A DNA stretch of 32,338 nt from Rhodoferax sp. (GCA_018061265.1 JAGOUM010000036.1:1-32338); one strand, 5' to 3'; numbered from the stretch's first letter, positions 23,349 to 31,088 are shown. Numbers and translations: made by a program. Notes: generated by a model from the letters alone, not told the origin.

Positions 23349-24503
23349 ATGTCCCGGGTATTTGATCGTCCCTCTCTGTTGCGCCGTCTGTCGCCCTGGT
23401 TTTCGGGTTTTGACGGACCGCTGGCCTTTGCGGTTTTTGTGCTGGCATGTGCCGGGCTGCTGGTGATGTACTCCTCAGGCTTTGACCATGGCAGCCGGTT
23501 TGAAGATCACGGACGTAATATGCTGATCGCCGGTTTTATCCTGTTTGTGGTGGCGCAGATTCCACCGCAGCGTTTGATGACTCTGGCGGTTCCGTTGTAT
23601 GTCGTCGGCGTCACGCTGCTGATTGCTGTGGCCATTTTCGGTATCAGCAAGAAAGGGGCCCGCCGCTGGCTGAGTCTGGGTGTGACGATTCAGCCCAGCG
23701 AGATTCTCAAGATTGCCATGCCATTGATGCTGGCCTGGTGGTTCCAGAAGCGTGAAGGTCAGTTGCGGGTGCTGGATTTTCTGGTGGCGGGTGTGCTGCT
23801 GGCCGTGCCGGTGGGCTTGATCATGAAACAACCCGATCTGGGTACGGCCTTGCTGGTTCTGGCGGCTGGCCTGTCGGTGATTTTTTTTGCCGGGCTGAGC
23901 TGGAAGCTGGTCGCGCCTCCGCTGATTCTGGGTGTCATCGGCGTGGCACTGCTGGTGTTGAATGAGCCCGAATTGTGCGCCAAAGGGGTGGACTGGCCAC
24001 TACTGCATGATTACCAGCAACAGCGCATCTGCACCTTGCTGGATCCGACCCGTGACCCCTTGGGCAAAGGTTTTCACATTATTCAAGGCATGATTGCCAT
24101 TGGTTCCGGCGGTTTTTGGGGCAAAGGTTTTATGCAGGGCACACAAACCCACCTCGAGTTCATCCCCGAGCGAACCACGGATTTCATTTTTGCCGCCTTC
24201 TCGGAAGAGTTCGGGTTGTTTGGCAACCTGCTGCTGATTGCGACCTTTCTTTTTCTGGTGCTACGTGCGCTGGTTATTGCGCTGGAGGCGCCTACCGTAT
24301 TCACCCGCCTGCTGGCCGCTGCCATGGCGATGATTTTCTTTTGCTACGCTTTTGTCAACATGGGCATGGTCAGTGGGATCCTGCCGGTGGTGGGTGTGCC
24401 CTTGCCCTTTATCAGTTATGGCGGCACGGCCATGATCACACTGGGGCTGGGCCTGGGTATTCTGATGTCAGTCGCCAAGTCCAAGCGACTGGTGCAGTCA
24501 TGA
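23349..24503 (+). CDS. rodA: Rod-shape determining SEDS glycosyltransferase RodA
   Basis: The 384-residue protein is a SEDS-family peptidoglycan polymerase with about ten transmembrane helices. Conserved features include KKGARRWLSLG followed by IQPSEILK, the large extracytoplasmic loop with YQQQRICTLLDP and LGKGFHIIQ, and the catalytic-region ERTTDFIFAAFSEEFG with its essential aspartate. It works with PBP2 and MreBCD to build the lateral wall; those genes are not in the window. The C-terminal LPFISYGGTAM motif is typical of the family. The ATG lies 8 nt after a GATAAT hexamer with no Shine-Dalgarno, suggesting its own near-leaderless promoter in addition to read-through from dtd. Confidence 0.95.
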   Translation: MSRVFDRPSLLRRLSPWFSGFDGPLAFAVFVLACAGLLVMYSSGFDHGSRFEDHGRNMLIAGFILFVVAQIPPQRLMTLAVPLYVVGVTLLIAVAIFGISKKGARRWLSLGVTIQPSEILKIAMPLMLAWWFQKREGQLRVLDFLVAGVLLAVPVGLIMKQPDLGTALLVLAAGLSVIFFAGLSWKLVAPPLILGVIGVALLVLNEPELCAKGVDWPLLHDYQQQRICTLLDPTRDPLGKGFHIIQGMIAIGSGGFWGKGFMQGTQTHLEFIPERTTDFIFAAFSEEFGLFGNLLLIATFLFLVLRALVIALEAPTVFTRLLAAAMAMIFFCYAFVNMGMVSGILPVVGVPLPFISYGGTAMITLGLGLGILMSVAKSKRLVQS

Positions 24504-24534
24504 GTTTTTTGGTGCAGGTCCTAGAATCCGGTGC

Positions 24535-25995
24535 ATGATTTCACGTGAACCCACCATCGAACGCCTGGCCGTTGCCAAGTCCCTTTTGCTGACGCCTTTC
24601 GGGCTCGACGAAAACCATTTGCGGCGTGCGCTGACTGAAATCAAGGCGCACCGGGTTGACGAGGCTGACCTGTACTTTCAATACACCCGCAGCGAGGGCT
24701 GGAGTCTGGAGGAGGGTATTGTCAAAACCGGGTCTTTCTCGATCGATCAGGGTGTCGGGGTGCGGGCGGTGAGCGGGGAGAAAACCGCCTTCGCCTATTC
24801 AGATGACATTTCTGAGGCGTCGCTCATCGACGCAGCCAGAACTGTCAGAACAATATCGGCCTCAGCGCAATCCCGGCGTACCAAGCTTGCTTCTACCAAG
24901 ATAGCAAAGTCTCGCACCCTGTATGCTGGCCAGGACCCCATCACCAGTCTGGACAGTGCGGCCAAGGTCCGATTGCTTGAAAAAGTCGAGCAACGCGCCC
25001 GCAGCAAAGACCCACGCGTTGCGCAGGTGATGGCGGGACTGGCAGCAGAATACGATGTGGTGCTGATCGCGCGCGCAGACGGCGTGCTCGCGGCCGACAT
25101 CCGACCACTGGTGCGATTGAGTGTGACCGTCATCGTCGAGCAAAAAGGACGGCGGGAGACGGGTTCGGCCGGTGGCGGCGGGCGTTTTGGCTTTGCCTAT
25201 TTTGATGACACCTTGATTGATCAGTACGTGGATGAAGCGGTGGACGCGGCCCTCACCAATTTGGCGGCCCGACCTGCGCCCGCAGGTGAGATGAGTGTGG
25301 TGCTCGGGCCCGGATGGCCTGGCATTCTGTTACATGAGGCAATTGGCCATGGGCTGGAGGGGGACTTCAACCGCAAGGGGTCAAGCGCCTTCAGTGGTCG
25401 CATCGGTCAGCGGGTGGCGGCAAAAGGGGTCACGGTGCTGGACGATGGCACTATTTCGGACCGGCGTGGCTCGCTCAATGTGGATGATGAAGGCAATGCC
25501 AGCGGCCGCAACGTGCTGATTGAAGATGGCATTCTGACAGGGTATATGCAGGACGCGATGAACGCACGCCTGATGGGTGTCAAGCCCACGGGCAATGGTC
25601 GGCGCGAAAGTTATGCCCACGTGCCGCTGCCACGTATGACCAATACCTATATGCTGGGCGGTGACAAGAGCCCGCAGGAAATTGTTGCCAGTCTGAAGAA
25701 GGGCCTGTATGCTACCAATTTTGGTGGTGGCCAGGTTGACATCACCTCAGGCAAGTTTGTGTTTTCAGCCAGCGTGGCGTATTGGGTGGAAAACGGCAAG
25801 ATCCTTTACCCGGTCAAAGGTGCCACGCTGGTGGGCAGTGGCCCGGAGTGCCTCAAGCGTGTGCGCATGATTGGCAACGACATGAAACTCGACAGTGGTG
25901 TGGGCACTTGTGGCAAAGAGGGCCAGAGCGTACCGGTGGGTGTCGGGCAGCCCACGTTGCGGCTCGACGGGTTGACCGTGGGCGGCACAGCTTGA
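24535..25995 (+). CDS. tldD: Metalloprotease TldD
   Basis: The 486-residue protein is TldD, the catalytic subunit of the TldD/TldE zinc protease that degrades unfolded peptides and matures microcin B17 and the CcdA antitoxin in Escherichia coli. The zinc motif HEAIGHGLEGD (H267, E268, H272) is intact, and the conserved C-terminal part with CGKEGQSVPVGVGQP, including the third-ligand cysteine, is present. Length is normal. The partner tldE/pmbA gene is not adjacent, which is common. The ATG lies 7 nt after TAGAAT and has no clear Shine-Dalgarno, so a leaderless promoter is possible. It is the last core gene before the accessory patch. Confidence 0.95.
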   Translation: MISREPTIERLAVAKSLLLTPFGLDENHLRRALTEIKAHRVDEADLYFQYTRSEGWSLEEGIVKTGSFSIDQGVGVRAVSGEKTAFAYSDDISEASLIDAARTVRTISASAQSRRTKLASTKIAKSRTLYAGQDPITSLDSAAKVRLLEKVEQRARSKDPRVAQVMAGLAAEYDVVLIARADGVLAADIRPLVRLSVTVIVEQKGRRETGSAGGGGRFGFAYFDDTLIDQYVDEAVDAALTNLAARPAPAGEMSVVLGPGWPGILLHEAIGHGLEGDFNRKGSSAFSGRIGQRVAAKGVTVLDDGTISDRRGSLNVDDEGNASGRNVLIEDGILTGYMQDAMNARLMGVKPTGNGRRESYAHVPLPRMTNTYMLGGDKSPQEIVASLKKGLYATNFGGGQVDITSGKFVFSASVAYWVENGKILYPVKGATLVGSGPECLKRVRMIGNDMKLDSGVGTCGKEGQSVPVGVGQPTLRLDGLTVGGTA

Positions 25996-26594
25996 CTGGT
26001 GAAAGTAGCATCTTGCGATTTACCTCCTCCAGACCTGCCATAGGCTATGGCATATCACCGACACGCGGGCAGCCATTTTGGGACGACGGTGATGTGCCGG
26101 TGGGTGAGCGGACGCAAATCGAGCCAATAGACGGGGATCTGTTGGCACAACCCGCACCCGACTTTGAGGTCGATCAGCGCACCAGTTGGTGACGATACAA
26201 ATCGGCGACTTTGATGCTCTGCGGGGTAAGCCTCCCTGGTCCACCGCAAATGACCCTGTCGTCAGGCACATTTTGGTGGTGGCTCGCCATGAAATCACGC
26301 GGGTTTTTTTGTGAGTTGGTGGCTGCTCAAGGGTGCGTTACTGGCCTTGGGGCGGCTGAATGGCTTATTCGTATTTTTGAAAACGCGAGATCACAATCTG
26401 TCCCAGCGTCACCAGAGCGATCAGGAATGAGACGTTGTTGATCAGGGTGATGAGCATGTGTTGGCACCGGGTTTGAACAACATACATGCCGATGTTGAAA
26501 GGCGGTGTAGCTCAGGTGTTCAAGGATGTGGAACGTTTCCATCTGCACGTGGCGAGATCCTGATGAGAACTTTTGTGAGCGGGAGACACGGGCC
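25996..26594. other. Gene-poor decayed region after tldD
   Basis: About 600 bp with only short, interrupted frames on both strands. A 40-codon minus-strand frame (26365-26487) encodes a plausible membrane peptide and is listed separately. I recognise nothing else. The lack of long frames, unusual for this GC content, suggests degraded foreign DNA. Confidence 0.5.
26365..26487 (-). pseudogene. Short membrane-peptide frame, possible gene remnant
   Basis: The 40-residue frame encodes MLITLINNVSFLIALVTLGQ, one convincing transmembrane helix, ending in SRFQKYE. A neighbouring frame just upstream (QMETFHILEHLSYTAF) could join it through a single-base shift near 26498, as if a longer membrane-protein C-terminus had been frameshifted. 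The family is not recognised; it could equally be a chance frame. Confidence 0.3.
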
Positions 26595-27560
26595 TCAGTC
26601 GAGCAAACCCAGCCCCCGCAGGGCGCTGAGGTACCGTAGGCTGTCATCCGCGTAGACGGCATAGTGCGCCGCCGCGGTCATTCCGGCGAGGACGACGACG
26701 AAGAGCAGCGTGGCCACCAATTGCCTCGCGGCGGTCCGCTCGGCACCACCCAGTTGCAAGGCATGCTGCGAGGTGCTCGCGCTGCCGTTGATGTCGATGG
26801 ATGGCGGACTTGCCCGGTAAGTGCCAATTAGGGTGACTTCGGCATCAGGAGGTACGATGCGCTCACCAAAACGCCATTGATCCACGCCAAGGGCCTCAAG
26901 CAGTTCGGCTTCGCTGGACTCGCCGATGCGCATCTTCAAACGTTCTAGAGCGGCGCGGTTGATCAGATGCGGCGGCAAGTCGGACAAGCCCCCAGAGAAC
27001 ATCTGAACAGCCTTTGACGACATGACGCTTGCCAACTCGGGGGCGGGCTGCCAGTCGGTACGCGCAAGGTGGCGTGCCGCACTCGGGTAATGATCGTGAC
27101 CCTGATACAGGGTCTGGGGTACTTCGCGCAATGACGGCATGCCCAAGACGGTCAGCACCACCGAACTTGTCCGCAACGCGCAAGGGGCGGCCATCAAGCC
27201 GTGCCAGTGGGGCACTTCCCGACTGGTCGTGGCGTAGTCGACATGCCGGGCTTTGCCCATGTAATCGCAGAAGAGCGCCGGGCGATCACTAATCGGCGCA
27301 CGCAGGGCCTCGCCCGTGGCATGCAGTGCGCCCGCCGCACGCACCTGCTGGCCATCGTGCCACTGGCCGATGTCGGTCTCTGGCAAAGCGCGCAGCCGCA
27401 GGGCCTGGACCAGCCCCTGCAAGCTGCCCAGGACCAGGGTGATGCCCAGCGCAAGGATCGCCGCGACATACCCGGCAAACGGAAGCGAATTGAGCGACTG
27501 ATACTCCAGATAGACCGCCGCGATGTACATCAGGATCAGGATCAGACAGCCACGCAGCAT
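26595..27560 (-). CDS. GIDE-like membrane protein
   Basis: The 321-residue protein starts at an ATG preceded by a strong AGGAGG Shine-Dalgarno. It has two N-terminal transmembrane helices (about 2-20 and 28-55), a large soluble domain (about 60-285) and a C-terminal helix (about 285-310). The soluble part, with RAPISDRPALFCDYMGKARHV, resembles the GIDE domain, found in mitochondrial MUL1/MAPL E3 ligases and in many bacterial membrane proteins of unknown role. No RING finger is present, so no ligase activity is implied. It sits alone in the mosaic region, divergent from a two-gene unit. The domain call is by eye and moderate. Confidence 0.6.
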   Translation of the reverse strand: MLRGCLILILMYIAAVYLEYQSLNSLPFAGYVAAILALGITLVLGSLQGLVQALRLRALPETDIGQWHDGQQVRAAGALHATGEALRAPISDRPALFCDYMGKARHVDYATTSREVPHWHGLMAAPCALRTSSVVLTVLGMPSLREVPQTLYQGHDHYPSAARHLARTDWQPAPELASVMSSKAVQMFSGGLSDLPPHLINRAALERLKMRIGESSEAELLEALGVDQWRFGERIVPPDAEVTLIGTYRASPPSIDINGSASTSQHALQLGGAERTAARQLVATLLFVVVLAGMTAAAHYAVYADDSLRYLSALRGLGLLD

Positions 27561-27926
27561 ATCGAAGCACCTCCTGCAGGGCGCGCCTGGCAACTGCCGG
27601 GCGCAAGGGTGGAAGCCGTGGCCGGCACCGGTTGCCGATTAGCCATTCGAAAGACTGTCGCCGATTTTGCCACCGACGGGGGCAGCCTGTCTCGGCATAG
27701 CGCCGCAGACTGATCTTTGGACCGCGTCAACACGGCTGTGTCGATGTAATCGATACTTTGGCGGAGGTCTTGGGTAGCATGCGCGCAATCAATGCCGCAT
27801 GACGCAGCACTGCTCCCTCAAAGGTACTCCTGACCGCCAATCCATTGTGGTGAACTGGCTACAGGGGTGGCGAATCGAGTGTCTATGGCGGATTGAGGGC
27901 GCTTCCAAGGTGACATACTCAGCCCC
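27561..27926. other. Divergent intergenic region
   Basis: No convincing gene. It separates the minus-strand GIDE-like gene from the plus-strand small gene at 27927 and should contain both promoters. A CATACT hexamer (27914-27919) lies 7 nt before the 27927 start codon. Confidence 0.45.
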
Positions 27927-28115
27927 ATGTGGTTCAAACGCCTATCCGTCTCCAGCCAACCCATGATGCATTTGACCAGTTGGGTCGCCGAACGCCTGCG
28001 CGCGATGGCGCTCGACGGGTATGAGGCGGTGATCCAGGTGACCTTGACGGGCGACCACCCCTGGGCGCAGGCTTATGTCGTGATCGAAGCGAGGCCAATG
28101 GTGGCCGGAGGCTGA
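27927..28115 (+). CDS. Small hypothetical protein
   Basis: A 62-residue frame encoding an acidic/hydrophobic protein with [15 protein letters not shown] and [20 protein letters not shown], suggesting an alpha-beta fold. I do not recognise the family. Support comes from the tight arrangement: its stop is 3 nt before the next ATG, and its own end carries the GGAGG ribosome-binding site of that gene. No Shine-Dalgarno precedes it; CATACT 7 nt upstream of the ATG may give a leaderless message. Confidence 0.5.
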   Translation: MWFKRLSVSSQPMMHLTSWVAERLRAMALDGYEAVIQVTLTGDHPWAQAYVVIEARPMVAGG

Positions 28116-28118
28116 CGC

Positions 28119-28835
28119 ATGGCTGATTCTGAGCAGTTCTCGCCTGCCACCCGAGCAATCAGCGCGGTGGGGATTGCGGTCCTCTGTGCGGGCGGGGCGA
28201 TCTGGCTGGGCATGCAACTGGGCTGGCCCGCAAGCTTTGACGTGAACGATGTCGATTTTGTAAACCCGCTGTCGATCATGGTGCTGGCGCTGGTCTGCGG
28301 CAGCCTTTGGTTCGCGGGCAAGGCAGGGCTCTGGCTGATCCGGCACCGGGCCTTTGGACGGGTGGTGCTGGAGCTTGACCCCCCGGGGGGGCTCCGCCTT
28401 GGCCGGGCGTTCTCGGGCCGCCTGCGCGTGCAGAAACCGGTCGCGGCGAACGGCCCGTTCCGGCTGGTCCTGACCTGCATCGACGTGCATGAATTCGAGG
28501 ACAACGGCCGGTTCAAGACTTCGGACTTCCCGGTCTGGACAGCCGAGCAGACCGTCCCACCCCAGACGGATGCGACCCGGGGACTGCCTTTCCGCTTTGA
28601 TCTGCCCGCCTCGGTCGGGATGGATCCGGTGGCAAGCGGCATCCTGCCGGGGTCGGTTAACCGCCATCGGGCCACCGTGCATGTCCCCGGAATGCGCAAG
28701 GTGTTGGCCAGCAACATCCCGCCCGTGGGGCGCTACTGGAAGCTGGTCGCCACCGCCCCGACCCCCGGCCCCGACTTCCGGGCCGAGGTCATCGTTCCGC
28801 TGGACAGCCAGAAACGCAAAGGTCGGCTGCCTTGA
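28119..28835 (+). CDS. Hypothetical membrane protein with beta-rich domain
   Basis: The 238-residue protein starts 7 nt after GGAGG, a good ribosome-binding site. It has two transmembrane helices (about 12-34 and 50-75), then a soluble beta-rich domain (about 85-235) with LELDPPGGLRLGRAFSG, CIDVHEF and LPFRFDLPASVGMDP. The layout resembles DUF3592-like or arrestin-like envelope proteins, but I cannot assign a family with confidence. Codon use is more GC-extreme than neighbouring core genes, and the gene is followed by a lepB-like 5' fragment of alphaproteobacterial appearance, suggesting that the segment came from another lineage. Confidence 0.6.
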   Translation: MADSEQFSPATRAISAVGIAVLCAGGAIWLGMQLGWPASFDVNDVDFVNPLSIMVLALVCGSLWFAGKAGLWLIRHRAFGRVVLELDPPGGLRLGRAFSGRLRVQKPVAANGPFRLVLTCIDVHEFEDNGRFKTSDFPVWTAEQTVPPQTDATRGLPFRFDLPASVGMDPVASGILPGSVNRHRATVHVPGMRKVLASNIPPVGRYWKLVATAPTPGPDFRAEVIVPLDSQKRKGRLP

Positions 28836-28843
28836 CTCCTCCC

Positions 28844-28872
28844 TGCGCTTGCGCGCAAGAAGCGCAAGCGCA
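28844..28872 (+). terminator. Perfect 11-bp hairpin after the hypothetical membrane gene
   Basis: TGCGCTTGCGC (28844-28854) and GCGCAAGCGCA (28862-28872) form an 11-bp stem with a 7-nt loop. No T-run follows, so it may be a processing or stability hairpin rather than a classical terminator. Confidence 0.4.
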
Positions 28873-28892
28873 AGGACAGGGCAGGAAAGAAC

Positions 28893-28952
28893 ATGACGAA
28901 GGCCAAGGCCGAGGGCGGCATCGTCGAAACGATCAAAACCGTCTTCTGGGCA
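28893..28952 (+). pseudogene. lepB: lepB 5' fragment (signal peptidase I N-terminus)
   Basis: An ATG preceded by AGGAAAG opens a frame encoding EGGIVETIKTVFWAL, the typical N-terminal membrane segment of signal peptidase I, in the form common in Rhodobacter-like alphaproteobacteria. After about 20 codons the similarity stops and the sequence becomes IS91-type transposase in another frame. None of the catalytic domain is present. The taxonomic reading is from memory of the family, not a search. Confidence 0.55.
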
Positions 28953-29434
28953 TTGGTTGTCCCTCGTGCAATACACGGCGCATGGTGGAGACGGCGGCGC
29001 ACCTCACTGGTCATGTGTTCCCATGACTGCCGGTGCGTCAGTGGGTGCTGTCGGTTCCCAAGCGGTTGCGTTACTTCATGCAGCGCGACGGGGCGGTGCT
29101 CAACATGTTGCTGTGCATCTTCTTGCGGGTCATCGCGCAAACTCTGCAGACTCACAGCCCCAGCGCGGCAAATGTGGATGAGGCGACCCTGCACATCGAC
29201 GCAGTCGCTTTCATTCACTGGTTCGGCTCCAGCCTGAACGGCCATGTGCACTTTCATGTCTGTGTGGTGGATGGGGTGTTTGAGCAGGTAACTCTCTGCG
29301 AATGGACTACCCTGGAGCAGCCGCTGGTGGTCGACCGGTTACGCTGCGCACTTGACCTACGGAAAGACCAGATCAATGAACGGAATCAGCCTTTTGCCGT
29401 CGAAAAGATCGAATTTCTGCACGGCCACTCCTAG
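28950..29434 (+). pseudogene. Broken IS91-family transposase
   Basis: From GCPSCNTRRMVETAAHLTGHVFP the frame matches the zinc-binding part of IS91-type (HUH, rolling-circle) transposases. It is interrupted by a TGA at 29024-29026, where the family has Arg (CGA), and resumes in the same frame with LPVRQWVLSVPKRLRYFMQR and AVAFIHWFGSSLNGHVHFHVCVVDGVFE. After about 29290 the frame stays open but no longer resembles the family, so the 3' part is missing or replaced. Both ends are truncated, so this is a dead relic. Confidence 0.75.
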
Positions 29435-29700
29435 TCATTTGGTGTCGTCGAGCTCGATCAGCTCAACCTGAGGGGTGCGGTTGCGGCTCATAACCCCCAA
29501 ATCAACTTTTAGGCAGGGTGATTGGGTCATGCGACCGGGCTTTGGGGCGAAAGGCGCGCGCCAAAGGTAGGCACCAACCACAGACCGCTCCCGCGCGTGA
29601 TTTCGCCGCAAAACCGCATGCGCATGGCCCAGTCGCCATGCCGCACATGGCATCTGCCGCCGTGATCAAGCCCAGCTTCGAACTCTCCAGCTAGACCTCA
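29435..29700. other. Unassigned sequence downstream of IS91 relic
   Basis: No gene recognised. A short minus-strand frame ends in RTPQVELIELDDTK but has no supporting context. This stretch joins the mosaic patch to the DAHP synthase leader. Confidence 0.4.
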
Positions 29701-29717
29701 CGGTCCGACGACTGTGC

Positions 29718-29723
29718 TACATT
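29718..29723 (+). promoter_or_regulatory. Candidate -10 element of the DAHP synthase leader
   Basis: TACATT lies 8 nt before the leader-peptide ATG, which would make the leader transcript start at or just before that codon. No good -35 is seen at the expected spacing, so this is tentative. Confidence 0.35.
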
Positions 29724-29731
29724 TGCCGCCC

Positions 29732-29815
29732 ATGAAGATGGTCGGTTTCTTTTTTGCGTACTTTTGGTTCTCAAGCGCCTGTTGCGGCGGTAGAGAGTTT
29801 TTAAAGCGTTCATAA
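29732..29815 (+). CDS. Aromatic leader peptide of the DAHP synthase attenuator
   Basis: A 27-codon frame encodes a peptide with FFFAYFWF at residues 6-13 (six Phe/Tyr/Trp codons within eight, plus one more Phe), then SSACCGG and a TAA stop. Such a run of Phe, Tyr and Trp codons ahead of an intrinsic terminator is the signature of translation-coupled attenuation, as in Escherichia coli pheA. A ribosome stalled on the aromatic codons (29747-29770) would cover CGCC at 29776-29779 and free CGGCGGT at 29785-29791 to act as an antiterminator. The mixture of all three aromatic residues matches the product of the pathway's first enzyme, encoded downstream. Confidence 0.85.
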   Translation: MKMVGFFFAYFWFSSACCGGREFLKRS

Positions 29816-29845
29816 AGTAACGACCTGAATCCTCAAAAACCGCCG
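29776..29845 (+). promoter_or_regulatory. Antiterminator and pre-emptor pairing region
   Basis: CGGCGGT (29785-29791) is perfectly complementary to ACCGCCG (29839-29845), the left arm of the terminator, giving the antiterminator. The same CGGCG strand can instead pair with CGCC (29776-29779), an early hairpin that would sequester it. These are the mutually exclusive structures expected of a trp/phe-type attenuator. Confidence 0.7.
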
Positions 29846-29865
29846 GCCAACCCGGCGGTTTTTTT
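29835..29865 (+). terminator. Intrinsic terminator (attenuator) before DAHP synthase gene
   Basis: A stem of ACCGCCGG (29839-29846) with CCGGCGGT (29852-29859), a 5-nt loop CCAAC, flanking A-run/T-run pairing, and seven T residues (29859-29865). It is the strongest terminator in the window and lies between the leader peptide stop and the structural gene start. Confidence 0.92.
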
Positions 29866-29903
29866 ATGCGCTTTTGTTTCAACCCCACAACCAGGAAAAC
29901 ACC

Positions 29904-31049
29904 ATGAATGCCAAAGCCGTGACCTCCGACCACGACAACTGGAGCAGTTCTTTGTATCCCAACAGCACCGACAGAACCGGTGAGACGGACAACGAACGCA
30001 TCAAGGACATCACTGTGTTGCCACCACCCGAGCATTTGATACGGTTTTTTCCGATTCAGGGGACCCCGGTTGAAAAGATGATCAGCCAGACACGGCGCAG
30101 CATTCACCAGATCATGGCTGCAAAGGACGACCGCTTGCTGGTGGTAATAGGGCCGTGTTCGATCCATGATCCGGCCGCCGCCATGGACTACGCCCGCCAG
30201 TTAAAGGCACAGCGCACCAAATATGCTGATTCGCTCGAAATTGTCATGCGGGTCTATTTTGAAAAACCGCGCACCACTGTCGGCTGGAAAGGACTGATCA
30301 ACGACCCGTATCTGGATGAGAGTTTTCGTATCGATGAAGGTCTACGCATCGCGCGACAGTTACTGATTGAAATCAATCGCCTGGGCTTGCCAGCCGGCAG
30401 TGAGTTTCTGGATGTCATTTCGCCTCAATATCTGGGTGACCTGATTGCTTGGGGTGCGATCGGCGCACGCACCACAGAGAGCCAAGTGCATCGTGAACTG
30501 GCGTCCGGACTTTCCGCTCCGATCGGGTTCAAAAATGGTACTGACGGCAATATCCGGATTGCCAGTGATGCGATTCATGCTGCGGCAGGGGGGCATCACT
30601 TCCTGTCGGTGCACAAGAACGGGCAGGTTGCCATTGTGCAGACCAAAGGCAATCGAGACTGCCATGTGATTTTGCGCGGTGGCAAAACCCCGAATTACGA
30701 CGCGGCCAGTGTGACGGCCGCCTGTGCCGAGCTGGCAAAGTCCAAACTTCCGCAAACCCTGATGGTGGACTGCAGCCATGCCAACAGCAGCAAACAGCAC
30801 GAGAAACAACGCGACGTGGCAGCCGACATCAGTGCACAGATTTCCAGCGGGTCCAGGCAGGTTTTTGGGGTCATGGTTGAAAGCCACCTCAATGCAGGTG
30901 CACAAAAATTCACACCAGGGAAAGACACCACCGATCAGCTTGAATACGGCAAGAGCATCACTGACGCCTGTCTGGGTTGGGACGACTCACTGTCTGTGCT
31001 GGAGATGTTGTCCAAGGCGGTGCTGACGCGGCGAGCCGCCGCCCGGTAA
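29904..31049 (+). CDS. aroG: 3-deoxy-7-phosphoheptulonate (DAHP) synthase, class I
   Basis: The 381-residue enzyme condenses phosphoenolpyruvate and erythrose 4-phosphate, the first step of the shikimate pathway. Class I AroF/G/H motifs are present: VVIGPCSIHD (about 81-90), EKPRTTVGWKG (about 115-125), GFKNGTDG, GGHHFLSVHKNG, DCSHANSSKQ and MVESHLNAG, covering the substrate and metal ligands. It is about 25-30 residues longer at the N-terminus than the E. coli isozymes. The ATG at 29904 follows CAGGAAAA; an earlier in-frame ATG at 29874 lies next to the terminator. Which aromatic amino acid inhibits the enzyme cannot be read here, so the aroG symbol is by family. Expression is probably set by the upstream attenuator. 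Confidence 0.93.
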   Translation: MNAKAVTSDHDNWSSSLYPNSTDRTGETDNERIKDITVLPPPEHLIRFFPIQGTPVEKMISQTRRSIHQIMAAKDDRLLVVIGPCSIHDPAAAMDYARQLKAQRTKYADSLEIVMRVYFEKPRTTVGWKGLINDPYLDESFRIDEGLRIARQLLIEINRLGLPAGSEFLDVISPQYLGDLIAWGAIGARTTESQVHRELASGLSAPIGFKNGTDGNIRIASDAIHAAAGGHHFLSVHKNGQVAIVQTKGNRDCHVILRGGKTPNYDAASVTAACAELAKSKLPQTLMVDCSHANSSKQHEKQRDVAADISAQISSGSRQVFGVMVESHLNAGAQKFTPGKDTTDQLEYGKSITDACLGWDDSLSVLEMLSKAVLTRRAAAR

Positions 31050-31088
31050 CTGAAGGAGTGTGCCGGTACCCATCGACAAAATTTAAGG

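Noticed and set aside
26327-26662. Minus-strand 111-codon frame overlapping the GIDE-like gene end
   Set aside because: No ribosome-binding site, no domain, and it overlaps the real gene; only the short hydrophobic frame next to it is kept, at low confidence.
27942-28976. Long minus-strand frame (344 codons) opposite the 27927-28835 unit
   Set aside because: The plus strand has a GGAGG-led start and membrane-protein character; the antisense frame has neither, although in a foreign segment I give this less certainty.
29874-29903. Upstream ATG as the DAHP synthase start
   Set aside because: It lies 9 nt after the terminator T-run with no ribosome-binding site, whereas the ATG at 29904 has CAGGAAAA at good spacing.
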